DNA of 37,896 nucleotides from an uncultured Actinomycetes bacterium (lineage in GTDB: Bacteria; Actinomycetota; Thermoleophilia; Miltoncostaeales; Miltoncostaeaceae): positions 1 to 37,896 of the forward strand of contig CAITWD010000015.1 of the NCBI GenBank assembly GCA_903896045.1. The letters run 5' to 3'. Within the stretch, counting starts at the first letter, position 1, and each line of letters starts with the position of its first letter. Made by a program: the position numbers and the translations under genes. The notes under the pieces were generated by a model. That model had not been told where the DNA came from and made no database searches. It saw nothing but the letters and a program-made list of their open reading frames with translations. This document shows, piece by piece, positions 15,929 to 24,638 of this stretch.

Positions 15929-16839
15929 CAGTCAGCACCTTGGGAAAGATCTGCATCTTCAGGGGCAAGGAGCGTCGATCGCCCGATATCACGATGCGAC
16001 ACGCCGACCTCAAATTGAGGACGCCCCCGGTAGCGCTGGGCAAGCCGCTCGGAAATGGCCACGCTGCGATGACGACCACCGGTACATCCAATGCCGATCA
16101 CAAGGTGGCTCTTGCCCTCTGCAACATATGCCGGCAGCAGAAAGTCGAGGAGCGACTCGACCCGCGGCAGGAACCCCTTTGCCTCGGGAGCGGAAAATAC
16201 GAAGTCCGCCACTCCGGCATCTAAACCGGTGAGTGGTGCAAATTCGGGGATGTAGTGGGGGTTGGTGATAAACCGGACATCAAAAATCAAATCCGCATCG
16301 CTCGGAGCACCATGCTTAAAGCCAAACGAGACAAACAACACCTGCATGCGCTGACGAGCCTCGGGATCAATCATGGACTCCACGATCGTGCGACGGAGAT
16401 CCCAAATGGTCAAATCAGAGGTATCGATCACCACTTCAGCGACCTCACGAATGTCGCCCAGGATCGCCCGCTCTTGGCGGATTCCTTCATGCACCGTTCC
16501 GGCTCCTGCAAGCGGATGTCGACGTCGGGTCTCGCGATATCGGTTCAGCAATATCTCGTCGCGTGCCTCAAGAAAAAGAATGCGTGGAGTGACCCCGAGT
16601 TGCGTTGCGGTGATCTGCAACTGTTCGCCAAGGTCGGCAAAGAATGCTCCACCGCGGATGTCACACACCACCGCGGCGCGCGCAACATGCCCTTCCGTCA
16701 CAAAGAGGCGGGCCAGATCGGTCAGCAGCCGCGGCGGCAAATTGTCGACCACATACCAGCCGGCATCCTCAAAGACGCCCATTGCCTGGCTTTTGCCGGC
16801 GCCGCTCATGCCCGTAATCACGGTCAATTCCACAGCCAT
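15928..16839 (-). CDS. rapZ: RapZ-family nucleotide-binding protein (YvcJ)
   Basis: 303 residues from the ATG at 16839, with GGAG six bases before, located over the uvrC stop. Walker A is GMSGAGKS (residues 10-17). Family motifs: VVDNLPP, CDIRGG, FLEARDEILLNRYRETRRRHPL (split here by its parts), FVSFGFKHG and IGIGCTGGRHRSV. In enterobacteria RapZ controls glmS through a small RNA; in Gram-positives YvcJ hydrolyses GTP/ATP and its role is less clear. The uvrC-rapZ-yvcK order is the standard Gram-positive arrangement. Confidence 0.95.
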   Translation of the reverse strand: MAVELTVITGMSGAGKSQAMGVFEDAGWYVVDNLPPRLLTDLARLFVTEGHVARAAVVCDIRGGAFFADLGEQLQITATQLGVTPRILFLEARDEILLNRYRETRRRHPLAGAGTVHEGIRQERAILGDIREVAEVVIDTSDLTIWDLRRTIVESMIDPEARQRMQVLFVSFGFKHGAPSDADLIFDVRFITNPHYIPEFAPLTGLDAGVADFVFSAPEAKGFLPRVESLLDFLLPAYVAEGKSHLVIGIGCTGGRHRSVAISERLAQRYRGRPQFEVGVSHRDIGRSTLLAPEDADLSQGAD

Positions 16840-16846
16840 GCGCTCC

Positions 16847-18769
16847 TTATCCCTGTTGGCCGACATGTGCCCGCGGCACATCGTCGACCTCGGGGGCCTG
16901 ATGCAAGTACTCAAAGATCTCTCGTGCAAGTTTCGGCGGCAATCCTGGAACTCCCTCAAGATCCTCGCGCGCAGCCTGGGCAATCCGATCAGGAGTTCCA
17001 AAATGTTCCAGCAACGCCTTGCGACGTACCGGGCCAATTCCCGGGATTGCATCGATGGCGCTCCGGGTCATTCCACGCGATCGCGAGGCGCGGTGATGGC
17101 GCAGCGCAAATCGATGGGCCTCATCACGAATCTGGGTCAGTAACCGCAAGCCCGCAGAGGTTTCTGGCAACAAAATCGGATCCGATCGTCCCGGAACAAA
17201 GACCTCTTCGCGCTGTTTCGCCAAACTCACCACGGTCAGATCATGAATGCCCGCTGCATCTATCCCCTTGAGCGCAGCCGAGAGTTGCCCTTTCCCGCCA
17301 TCGATGACGATGAGCGCCGGACGGCTCCCAAAGGACACATCTGCGTCGGCATCTGCGAGTCGTGCGCAGCGTCGCATGAGCGTTTCTTGCATGTGGGCAA
17401 AGTCGTTTTGCCCACCTTCATAGCGCATTGTGAAATGGCGATAGTGCGCCGTGTGCGGTGCGCCCGCCTCAAACACCACCATCGAGGCAACCGTATAGCT
17501 CTCACCAAGATTGGAGATGTCATAACACTCAATGCGCATCGGGGGCGCATCGAGCCCCAATGCCTCCTGTAATTCACTCAACGCCTCACGGCGCCGCGTG
17601 CGATTGCGTTCATGACGGCGCTGTTCCTGGTCGACGGCAAGCTCAGCATTGCGGGCTGCAAGCTGCGCCAGGCGTTCACGATCACCACGTCCCGTGCGCA
17701 CATCCACATGCGCTCCACGTCGGGTACTCAGCAATTGGCCGAGCCCCGTCAGGGTGCCGACGTTGCGCGGCACAATGACCAACGAGGGGATGCCCATTGC
17801 CAGTTCGTAGTACTCAATCGCGAATCCCTCAAGCACCGTCGCGGGGTCCTCGTCTCCCGCGACGTCCAGAAAGAATGCATGGCGATCAACCAGGACGCCA
17901 TCACGCACCTGCATGACCTGGACATTTGCAATCTCGCCCTGGATGGCAACGCCGAGCACATCGACATTGCCAAGATGCGCGACCGCGGCAACTTGACGCT
18001 CCATGAGATGCCGTACCGCCCCAAGGCGATTACGTAAGACGACAGCCTGCTCGTACTGACGCGCGTCAGATGCCGCCCGCATTGCCGCCTCAATTTCATC
18101 CTCAAGCCCACGGTACCGGCCAGACAAAAAGGCAACGATCTGATCAATCAGCCCCCGATAGTCCTCTTGAGAGATATACCCGACGCACGGGGCGAGGCAT
18201 CGCTTGATGTGAAAATCGAGGCAGGGAACCCCAGATGAGCGCCCGGGTTCCGGCCCCTCACATGGCCGACTTGGGAAAATGCGGCCGATCAACGTCAGTG
18301 TTTCGCGGACCTTCGATGGGCTGCTGAATGGACCGAAATACAACCGATCGCGTCGGTGTCGCTCGCGCGTGAAGTACACACGGGGAAATTGCTCATCGAG
18401 GCTGATCCCGATGTAGGGATAACTCTTGTCATCCCGCAAGCGGACATTGAATGGTGGTCGATGCCGCCTGACCAGGTTTGCCTCGAGAATCAAGGCCTCT
18501 TCCTCGGTGGCCGTCACGATGGTCTCGAGATGATGGAGTCGAGAGATCAGATCGTCGATCTTGGGATGCTGTCCGGCGCGTGCGCGGAAATCGTCCGGCG
18601 CGCCCTTTGTTGGCGTGAGCGGCGCGACGAAATAACTCAGCACGCGTCGGCGAAGTGATTTCGCTTTGCCGACGTACAGCACACGATCATCGGCGTCGCG
18701 ATAGATGTACACCCCGGGGTCGCTCGGGACCGCCGCGAGTTGCTCACGGAGCTCGACAGGTTCAGACAT
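16847..18769 (-). CDS. uvrC: Excinuclease ABC subunit C
   Basis: 640 residues; makes both incisions in nucleotide excision repair. The N-terminal GIY-YIG nuclease is at about 16-95 (GVYIYRDADDRVLYVGKAK), UvrB-binding UVR region about 205-240, the RNase H-like C-terminal nuclease about 375-530 (MRIECYDISNLGE, VIDGGKGQL), and two helix-hairpin-helix motifs at the end (IDAIPGIGPVRRKALLEHFG split, EGVPGLPPKLAREI). Start ATG at 18769 has AGGGG five bases before. It follows the MFS gene by seven bases, so its promoter is probably the one upstream of that gene, next to the LexA box. Confidence 0.97.
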   Translation of the reverse strand: MSEPVELREQLAAVPSDPGVYIYRDADDRVLYVGKAKSLRRRVLSYFVAPLTPTKGAPDDFRARAGQHPKIDDLISRLHHLETIVTATEEEALILEANLVRRHRPPFNVRLRDDKSYPYIGISLDEQFPRVYFTRERHRRDRLYFGPFSSPSKVRETLTLIGRIFPSRPCEGPEPGRSSGVPCLDFHIKRCLAPCVGYISQEDYRGLIDQIVAFLSGRYRGLEDEIEAAMRAASDARQYEQAVVLRNRLGAVRHLMERQVAAVAHLGNVDVLGVAIQGEIANVQVMQVRDGVLVDRHAFFLDVAGDEDPATVLEGFAIEYYELAMGIPSLVIVPRNVGTLTGLGQLLSTRRGAHVDVRTGRGDRERLAQLAARNAELAVDQEQRRHERNRTRRREALSELQEALGLDAPPMRIECYDISNLGESYTVASMVVFEAGAPHTAHYRHFTMRYEGGQNDFAHMQETLMRRCARLADADADVSFGSRPALIVIDGGKGQLSAALKGIDAAGIHDLTVVSLAKQREEVFVPGRSDPILLPETSAGLRLLTQIRDEAHRFALRHHRASRSRGMTRSAIDAIPGIGPVRRKALLEHFGTPDRIAQAAREDLEGVPGLPPKLAREIFEYLHQAPEVDDVPRAHVGQQG

Positions 18770-18776
18770 CACACCC

Positions 18777-20285
18777 CTAGGGTAGACCACCCTCAGCCAC
18801 GGGTGCGGGTGTTGGGTGCACCGAAATCACCGACCCCGTGCCCGCGGCACGCCCGCCGCGCGTCAACGACACGACCGCCCCAGCAAGGGCAATGCCTGCG
18901 GCAACAGCCATGGCAATGCGGTACCCATCCATATAGGCCACACCGGAAATCGCAGAGGCGTGACCCCCAAGGATCACGCGGCCTCCTTCCGCTCCCAGAT
19001 GTGCTGCGGTAATCGCACCCAAAATCGCGATGGACATCGACTGACCGAGGCTACGCATGAGTGTCAACACTCCTCCGGCAACACCGAGCGCATCGCTCGG
19101 TGCGGCGTTCATTGCCGAGGACATATTCGGTGAGCTAAACATGGCCATTCCCACACCCACGAAACACATCGCCGGGATAATGCGGGAGATCGGCAGACTC
19201 GTCGGCATCGTGGAAAGAATTCCTAAGCCCACCGCAACGCTGACCATGCCTGTCGTGCACAACAGACGCGAACCAATGCGATCCGAGAGCCGACCCGCAA
19301 ACGGTGAGATACACATCATGATTGCGGGCTGAAAAATCAAGATTGTCCCGGTGGCAATCGGGCTTCTTCCCGAGACGACTTGCAGCGCAATCGCAGTGAG
19401 CGCGAGTGATCCAAACATCGCGGTGTAGTTCAGAAGAGCTGCTGCATTTGCGGCAGCAAACAGACGGCTCCGCCGAAAGAGCCCCAAATCTAGTACCGGC
19501 GCGCGAACATTTCGCTCAATGAACGCAAAGGCGACAAATGACAGGATTGAGACACAAAAGAGTCCGATCACCTGGGGGCTCGACCACCCCCACTCGGCGG
19601 CGAAAATCAGCGGGACCAAGAGCGTTCCGAGTGCCAGCGCAAGCACCAACGCACCGGGCCAATCAAGCTGTGGTCGGCCATGCCGGCGTTCGGGATCGAC
19701 CAATCGACGCGAGACGAGCAACGCCGCGGCGGCGACCGGCACATTGATGAAAAACACCCAGCGCCATCCCAGCCCGGACACCAACAGCCCGCCAATGAGC
19801 GGCCCGGTCGACAATCCCAAATAGACGGCCGTCACATTAAAACCAATTGCACGCCCACGCTGCTGGGGCGCAAACACGGTGCTCACTAACGCCACTGCTG
19901 TCCCGGTAAGGATTCCCGCGCCGACCCCCTGCAGCGATCGCGCGATCACCAGCCATGTGGCATTCATGCTGACGCCAGTAATCAGTGAGGTCGCGGCAAA
20001 CAGCGCCACCCCGACCCTCCAGACCTGCAGCCGCCCCCACTGATCGGCAATACGCCCCGCAGGCACCAACGCCAAGGTGTAGGTCAGCAAATAGCCCGCT
20101 TGCACCCAGAGCGCTTCGGAAAAACTCAAATGCACGCTGTGTCCCATATCGGGAAGTGCAACCGACACCGCGCTGAAGTCCAACGGCGACATGAATGCGC
20201 CGACACACGTCACCCACAGCACCAACCACGGTCGGTCGTACATGCTCACGCGTGACACGTGCGCGCTCCCAGAGTTCGTCGCCAT
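18777..20285 (-). CDS. MFS multidrug exporter, DHA2 (EmrB/QacA) family
   Basis: 502 residues with about 14 membrane segments, the number expected for DHA2 transporters. Family motifs: LDFSAVSVALP in the first segment (motif D1-like), GRIADQWGRLQVWRVG (motif A, residues about 76-91), RSLQGVGAGILTGT (motif B-like), and TGPLIGGLLV with WRWVFFINVP (antiporter motif C). Such proteins export drugs or metabolites in exchange for protons; the substrate cannot be told. It is the first gene of MFS-uvrC-rapZ-yvcK (seven bases to uvrC) and is divergent from a small gene across a LexA box. Confidence 0.92.
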   Translation of the reverse strand: MATNSGSAHVSRVSMYDRPWLVLWVTCVGAFMSPLDFSAVSVALPDMGHSVHLSFSEALWVQAGYLLTYTLALVPAGRIADQWGRLQVWRVGVALFAATSLITGVSMNATWLVIARSLQGVGAGILTGTAVALVSTVFAPQQRGRAIGFNVTAVYLGLSTGPLIGGLLVSGLGWRWVFFINVPVAAAALLVSRRLVDPERRHGRPQLDWPGALVLALALGTLLVPLIFAAEWGWSSPQVIGLFCVSILSFVAFAFIERNVRAPVLDLGLFRRSRLFAAANAAALLNYTAMFGSLALTAIALQVVSGRSPIATGTILIFQPAIMMCISPFAGRLSDRIGSRLLCTTGMVSVAVGLGILSTMPTSLPISRIIPAMCFVGVGMAMFSSPNMSSAMNAAPSDALGVAGGVLTLMRSLGQSMSIAILGAITAAHLGAEGGRVILGGHASAISGVAYMDGYRIAMAVAAGIALAGAVVSLTRGGRAAGTGSVISVHPTPAPVAEGGLP

Positions 20286-20361
20286 CTTTCAGCGTCATTG
20301 TGCATTGAAATGCCCCTCGATGTGCGACAGGTCGGTGCGTGCGTGCATCGAAACGGTTACC

Positions 20362-20375
20362 AGAACATATGTTCT
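20362..20375. promoter_or_regulatory. LexA (SOS) box
   Basis: AGAACATATGTTCT is a perfect 14-bp palindrome containing GAAC-N4-GTTC, the LexA operator of Gram-positive and actinobacterial species. It lies 53 bases before the small plus-strand gene and 77 before the MFS-uvrC operon, so it could control either or both. Whether LexA binds here is inferred from the motif. Confidence 0.75.
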
Positions 20376-20426
20376 GTCCGAGGCAAGGTTTACGGTGATT
20401 CCCCCACCACACGCCGGGAGGTAGCG

Positions 20427-20702
20427 ATGACCTCGTTCGATATTCACCAACACCCCACGCTTCGCCGACAGATCCAGCAGGTGCTCGCTGCAGCACCGAC
20501 GGGGATAACCTGGACCGATGTGCTGCTCCAGGTCAATCACCGACGCAGTGCCAATGGGACCCACACGGTGACCCGTCGCCAACTCTTTCGACAGATGGGA
20601 CTTCTCCTGATCGAAGGAGAGATCGATGAGCACAATGGATATTGGCGTGCGAATGCCGCCGTTGCCGACCGCCACCTCCCGCTGCCGAGAATTGCAGCCT
20701 AA
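20427..20702 (+). CDS. Small unknown protein, probable SOS-regulated gene
   Basis: 91 residues from the ATG at 20427, with GGGAGGT five bases before it. I recognise no family. The middle (GITWTDVLLQVNHRRS, then TRRQLFRQMGLLLIEGEIDEHNGYWRA in parts) could be a small winged-helix: two helices and a hairpin ending in a Tyr-Trp. Charged and soluble, no signal peptide, no Cys. A LexA box lies 53 bases upstream, and a terminator follows the stop. SOS induction and a DNA-related role are inference. Confidence 0.7.
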   Translation: MTSFDIHQHPTLRRQIQQVLAAAPTGITWTDVLLQVNHRRSANGTHTVTRRQLFRQMGLLLIEGEIDEHNGYWRANAAVADRHLPLPRIAA

Positions 20703-20722
20703 TAACATTCCATCAATGACTC

Positions 20723-20744
20723 GGGGGTTCGTACACACCCCCGG
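20723..20744. terminator. Bidirectional hairpin between convergent genes
   Basis: CGGGGGT (20723-20729) pairs with ACCCCCG (20738-20744). It lies between the small SOS-type gene and the stop of the membrane gene at 20746. Confidence 0.6.
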
Positions 20745-20745
20745 T

Positions 20746-21108
20746 CTAACGGAAACGGCGACTCTCGCGCACGATCCACACAACAACGATCACCAACGCC
20801 ACGATCAGCGCAAGGACTCCGAGTGAGCTGAGAATCGGTGACAGCAACGGGAAGCCAACCAGCACGAGCAGGGCGATCGCGACCCCACAGCCAATGATCA
20901 CCTTGCGCTGCCAGCTCGGGATCACCAGCCACGCGAGCTCATTGGACTTAAAGTACCGGTACGCGAATGTCGCAACGGCAGCAAGAAAGAGCACCGTCAC
21001 GATTTCGTTGATCGACACCACCACGGCGAGAAACGATCGCTCCGACACAAACACCAGCGCGGCGAGCGCGAGAATGATGATCAGATTGCGAATCCCCGTT
21101 TTGGTCAT
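20746..21108 (-). CDS. Small membrane protein, unknown
   Basis: 120 residues, with four hydrophobic stretches: about 6-25, 28-50 (after one Arg/Ser turn), 67-85 and 90-111, then a basic end RESRRFR. A short KSNELAWLVIPSWQRK loop separates the two pairs. No family is recognised and no functional residue stands out. There is no Shine-Dalgarno; TACCAT six bases before the ATG fits leaderless transcription. Confidence 0.6.
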   Translation of the reverse strand: MTKTGIRNLIIILALAALVFVSERSFLAVVVSINEIVTVLFLAAVATFAYRYFKSNELAWLVIPSWQRKVIIGCGVAIALLVLVGFPLLSPILSSLGVLALIVALVIVVVWIVRESRRFR

Positions 21109-21114
21109 GGGGGC

Positions 21115-21120
21115 ATGGTA
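21115..21120 (-). promoter_or_regulatory. Candidate leaderless -10 box (small membrane protein)
   Basis: TACCAT on the minus strand, six bases before the ATG at 21108; no ribosome site is visible. Confidence 0.35.
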
Positions 21121-21144
21121 CCTGCAGCACCGACCTGCAGAGAC

Positions 21145-21333
21145 CTAGGAGGAGGCTGCAGCCTCAAACCCTCGACACCGCATGACCGGCAACGGCGGAT
21201 ATTTTGGAATACCGGGATCGGTGTCATGTGCACGACAGAGCGAGTAGGTCGTTGTTTTTGCCGGGACCAACTGCTGATGCACACACCGATCGCATAACCC
21301 GCGCCCACGATGGGCGCCGAGCCCGCGCACCAC
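21145..21333 (-). CDS. Four-cysteine mini-protein downstream of thrS (putative zinc ribbon)
   Basis: 62 residues if the first GTG after the thrS stop (21333) is used. Pattern: GLCDRCVHQQ, about 17 residues, SLCRAHDTDPGIPKYPP, then LPVMRCRGFE. The spacing CxxC...C...C with the DP-x-x-PKYPPLPV-x-x-C-x-G-F/Y core resembles small uncharacterised zinc-binding proteins I have seen in Gram-positive genomes; I cannot name a family. It starts four bases after the thrS stop, so it is probably co-transcribed with thrS. The start is not well supported by a ribosome site. Confidence 0.55.
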   Translation of the reverse strand: MVRGLGAHRGRGLCDRCVHQQLVPAKTTTYSLCRAHDTDPGIPKYPPLPVMRCRGFEAAASS

Positions 21334-21337
21334 TATC

Positions 21338-23260
21338 TCAATTGGTCGATGCACCGTGTTGGGCGTCGCGCCCCAAAAGCGTCTCGGCAATCTCGGCGGT
21401 CGGAATCGCACCAATTTCCTCACCATGACGTCCACGTACCGATGCGGCCTGCCCCTCGACCTCGCGGTCGCCAACAATCAGCAGATATGGCACCTTGTGG
21501 AGTTCTCCGTCACGAATACGCCGTCCAATCGATTCCGTGCGCTCATCGCAATCGACCCGTAAACCCTCGGCGCGTAATCGATCGCGCACGGTGTGTGCGT
21601 AGTCACGATGACGATCAGAGACGGGAAGCACTCGTGCCTGCTCGGGCGACAGCCAGAATGGGAAGTCACCACCGGTGTCCTCAATCAGAATTCCCAAGAA
21701 GCGTTCGATCGAGCCGAGAATTGCCCGATGGATCATCACTGGGCGCTCATCGGCATCACTTTCTGAGACATACCGCAAATCGAATGCCTCGGGCATTGAG
21801 AAGTCCAGCTGGCACGTCCCCAACTGCCATGAGCGACCCATGCTGTCGGTAACCTGAAAATCGATCTTTGGGCCATAGAAGGCACCATCGCCCTCCTTGA
21901 TCTCGTACTCCCGCCCCTCAAGGGCTTGGGCGAGCGCCGCCTCGGCGCGCTCCCACATCTCATCGGTCCCCGCCGCCTTTTCGGGACGGGTCGACAGCTT
22001 GGTCTGGACCTGATCGAAACCAAATCGCGCGTAAAACCGATCAATGAAGTCAAGCACCGAGCGGACCTCATCGTGGATCTGGTCCAAGCGACAAAAAATG
22101 TGCGCATCATCTTGGGTGAAGGAGCGCACGCGAAAGAGTCCGTGCAACACGCCCGAGAGCTCATGTCGATGTACGTGACCAAACTCGGCAAGGCGCAACG
22201 GAAGCTCACGGTAGCTGCGACGACGGCTCCGAAAGACCAAGGCGGCGCCAGGGCAGTTCATCGGCTTGACCGCAAAGCCCTGCTCGTCAACTTGGGTGAA
22301 GTACATGTTCTCGCGGTAGTGATCCCAGTGACCGCTGCTCTTCCACAAATCCTCACTCAAAATCATTGGGGTGCGGATTTCTTGATAGCCCAGACGCTCT
22401 AACTCGCCCCGAAGCGCGGTTTGGATCTGGTTGACGATCACCATGCCTTTCGGCAAAAAGAAAGGGAAACCCGGTCCGGCGTCATCGAAGTGAAAGAGCT
22501 CTAAGTCGCGACCCAACCGCCGGTGATCACGGGCCTTGGCGAGCTCAACCCGTGCGAGGTATGCATCGAGATCTGCCTGATTGGCAAACGCGGTCGCATA
22601 GAGGCGGGTCAACATGGTGTTTGTGTTCTCACCGCGCCAGTACGCACCGGCCACCGAGAGCAACTTAAACGCACCGATTCGACCGGTGTCATGCAGGTGC
22701 GGCCCCTGACAGAGATCAACAAAATCATTTTGTTGATAAAGCGACACATGCGTCTCGCCGCGATCCCCCAGAAATTCGACCTGATCGACCTTGTAGCCCT
22801 GGTCTCGGGCGGCAAAGAACGCGCGCGCCTCGTCGATACTCAACACGGATCGGTCCATGCCGACACGCGCTTTGATGATCGTCCGCATTGCCGACTCGAT
22901 CGCCGGAAAGTCCTCTTCCGACAATGGCCGCGACAACTCAAAGTCGTAGTAGAAGCCGTCATCGATCGGCGGGCCAAAGCCAAACTTTGCATCGGGGAAC
23001 AGTGATTCAACTGCCTCTGCCAGCACATGCGCGGCGGTGTGCCTGAGCACATAGAGGTAATCGTCCCCACTCTTTTGGGTGACGATCTCGAGCGCCGCTT
23101 TATCGGGCAGCACACGGGCAAGATCACGAATCTCGCCATTCACCTTGGCGGCAAGTGCCGCCTTTGCAAGACCAGGACCAATCGCAGTCGCCGCATCGAG
23201 GCCGGTTGCGTCATCGGCGAGCTGGAGGGCGGTTCCATCGGGCAGGGTAACGGTGATCAC
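21338..23260 (-). CDS. thrS: Threonyl-tRNA synthetase
   Basis: 640 residues from the GTG at 23260; a TTG six codons earlier is in frame but unsupported. TGS domain about 1-60 (ITVTLPDGTALQL), editing domain about 65-220 with RHTAAHVLAEAV (HxxxH) and DLCQGPHLHDTGRIGAFKL, class II core about 240-530 (LGRDLELFHF, motif 2 FRVRSFTQDDAHIFC, motif 3 MIHRAILGSIERF), and a C-terminal anticodon-binding domain. The upstream region is too short and lacks the elements of a T-box. TAGCAT eight bases before the GTG, with no ribosome site, suggests a leaderless message. Confidence 0.96.
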   Translation of the reverse strand: MITVTLPDGTALQLADDATGLDAATAIGPGLAKAALAAKVNGEIRDLARVLPDKAALEIVTQKSGDDYLYVLRHTAAHVLAEAVESLFPDAKFGFGPPIDDGFYYDFELSRPLSEEDFPAIESAMRTIIKARVGMDRSVLSIDEARAFFAARDQGYKVDQVEFLGDRGETHVSLYQQNDFVDLCQGPHLHDTGRIGAFKLLSVAGAYWRGENTNTMLTRLYATAFANQADLDAYLARVELAKARDHRRLGRDLELFHFDDAGPGFPFFLPKGMVIVNQIQTALRGELERLGYQEIRTPMILSEDLWKSSGHWDHYRENMYFTQVDEQGFAVKPMNCPGAALVFRSRRRSYRELPLRLAEFGHVHRHELSGVLHGLFRVRSFTQDDAHIFCRLDQIHDEVRSVLDFIDRFYARFGFDQVQTKLSTRPEKAAGTDEMWERAEAALAQALEGREYEIKEGDGAFYGPKIDFQVTDSMGRSWQLGTCQLDFSMPEAFDLRYVSESDADERPVMIHRAILGSIERFLGILIEDTGGDFPFWLSPEQARVLPVSDRHRDYAHTVRDRLRAEGLRVDCDERTESIGRRIRDGELHKVPYLLIVGDREVEGQAASVRGRHGEEIGAIPTAEIAETLLGRDAQHGASTN

Positions 23261-23268
23261 GAGGGTGG

Positions 23269-23274
23269 ATGCTA
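23269..23274 (-). promoter_or_regulatory. Candidate leaderless -10 box (thrS)
   Basis: TAGCAT on the minus strand, eight bases before the thrS GTG; supports that start over the upstream TTG. Confidence 0.4.
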
Positions 23275-23375
23275 GCAACGCGGAGACGGCAGTCGGGCGA
23301 CCATGCCGACAAACCCATGTTTTGAAGGTTCCTCACCCGCATTGTGGGTCTCGTGTCGCTCGGGCTGTCGCCAGA

Positions 23376-23407
23376 TTGACTGCGCGGACACCACGCCCGA
23401 GTAACCT
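23376..23407 (+). promoter_or_regulatory. Candidate leaderless promoter (cation diffusion facilitator)
   Basis: TTGACT (23376-23381) and TAACCT (23402-23407) with a long 20-base spacer; the -10 box ends seven bases before the GTG start, and there is no ribosome site. Confidence 0.45.
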
Positions 23408-23414
23408 CTACTGC

Positions 23415-24080
23415 GTGAACGACAGACCTGCACACGGCCATCACCATGGGCATCATCACCACCATGGTCATCTCGACCCAGAGGTGTTGCGCACCCGGGT
23501 GGGGATTCGTGCGGTCGCGCTGAGTCTTGTTGTCTTAGGGGTCACCGCCCTCCTCCAGCTGGTGATTTTTTGGCTCTCGGGCTCAATCGCGCTCCTCGCC
23601 GATCTCATTCATAACTTCGGGGATGCGCTGACGGCGATTCCCTTGGCCGTTGCATTCCTGATTCGCTCACGCCTCGCAGAACGCTGGGCAGGGCGGGCAA
23701 TCGTGGCGGTGATTTTTGTGTCTGCAGTCATCGCGGGCTTCGAGGCAGTTCAACGTCTCATTACACCCCATCACCCCACACATCTGTTTGTGCTGGGTTG
23801 CGCAGGGGCCATTGGTGTGTTGGGGAATGAAATCGCAGCGCAATTACGTCTGCGTGGAGGTCGGGCGACAGGAAGCGCAGCGCTGATTGCCGATGGCAAG
23901 CATGCCCGGGTCGATGGGATTGCATCATTCGGCGTCATTGTCAGCGCGGTTGCCGTCGCCTTTGGAATCCAGATCGCGGACCCATTGATCGGCCTTGTCA
24001 TCACGGCGGTACTGCTCAAGATCGCGGGGGATTCATGGCGCATCATCAGAGCGGATGCCGCGACACATTCACACACCTGA
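23415..24080 (+). CDS. Cation diffusion facilitator (Zn/Co/Cd efflux), short form
   Basis: 221 residues from the GTG at 23415. The N-terminus is His-rich (residues 7-19 include ten His), likely a metal-binding tail. Six membrane segments follow. Transport-site residues are present: HNFGD (His66, Asp70) in the second segment and HARVD (His163, Asp167) in the fifth, the pattern of zinc-type CDFs. The protein ends right after the sixth segment with HSHT, so the usual C-terminal cytoplasmic domain of about 80 residues is missing; the stop is clean and the next gene is convergent 18 bases on. In the family this protein exports divalent metal against protons as a dimer. Confidence 0.88.
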   Translation: MNDRPAHGHHHGHHHHHGHLDPEVLRTRVGIRAVALSLVVLGVTALLQLVIFWLSGSIALLADLIHNFGDALTAIPLAVAFLIRSRLAERWAGRAIVAVIFVSAVIAGFEAVQRLITPHHPTHLFVLGCAGAIGVLGNEIAAQLRLRGGRATGSAALIADGKHARVDGIASFGVIVSAVAVAFGIQIADPLIGLVITAVLLKIAGDSWRIIRADAATHSHT

Positions 24081-24098
24081 CCCACCCCACTGGCGCGA

Positions 24099-24572
24099 CT
24101 ATGTGAGTCGACGCCCATCCCGTGCGCGGGCTGCGAGTCGATCGATCTCGAGCGCGACGCCAACGGCATCCGCCTTCATTTCCCCATCGGCACGGTCGGC
24201 AACATGCCAGGCCTCACGCGACAAGTAGGACAATCGCGACGGTGCATCCGCTCGATCCATGCTCTCACGGGCTTGGGCTGACAGGTAGGCAAGGATTTGC
24301 GCGGTCTCCTCGGCATCCCAGACGACGGGAACTCCCGGAATTTCCTTATTGCGCCCAATAAGCCACCACAAAAAAGCAATCAGCGGGAACTTGAGAAGCA
24401 CGACAAAAATGATCAAGAGGATCGTCTGCGCCGTGGTGTCGCCGGTAAAGAAGCGGGCGAAAATCAAAAACGCGGTCCCAAACATCGCAAAAAAGACCAG
24501 CGCAATGATGGTCAACACCATCCGTCGCACCCGCGCGCGACCGTTGGGATAAAAAAGAAACCGCGTCAGCAT
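24099..24572 (-). CDS. Two-segment membrane protein with charged C-terminal domain, unknown
   Basis: 157 residues if the ATG at 24572 is used (MLTRFLFYPNGRARVRRM); earlier in-frame starts at 24614 and 24629 are possible, and none has a well-spaced ribosome site. Hydrophobic segments lie at about 19-41 and 46-71. The last 75 residues are soluble and helical, rich in Ala, Asp and Arg (ESMDRADAPSR, ARARDGRRLT). No family is recognised. It lies 66 bases after the decarboxylase-hydrolase gene on the same strand and may belong to that operon. Confidence 0.6.
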   Translation of the reverse strand: MLTRFLFYPNGRARVRRMVLTIIALVFFAMFGTAFLIFARFFTGDTTAQTILLIIFVVLLKFPLIAFLWWLIGRNKEIPGVPVVWDAEETAQILAYLSAQARESMDRADAPSRLSYLSREAWHVADRADGEMKADAVGVALEIDRLAARARDGRRLT

Positions 24573-24638
24573 CCCTGCATCATCCGTCGGTACTACGCCA
24601 GGCGCAAGAGGCATCCTCTTGGCACGCAATGCGCACCC

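Noticed and set aside
23261-23414. T-box riboswitch upstream of thrS
   Set aside because: The space to the divergent gene is about 150 bases, a leaderless -10 box sits eight bases before the GTG, and no T-box consensus or antiterminator is visible.
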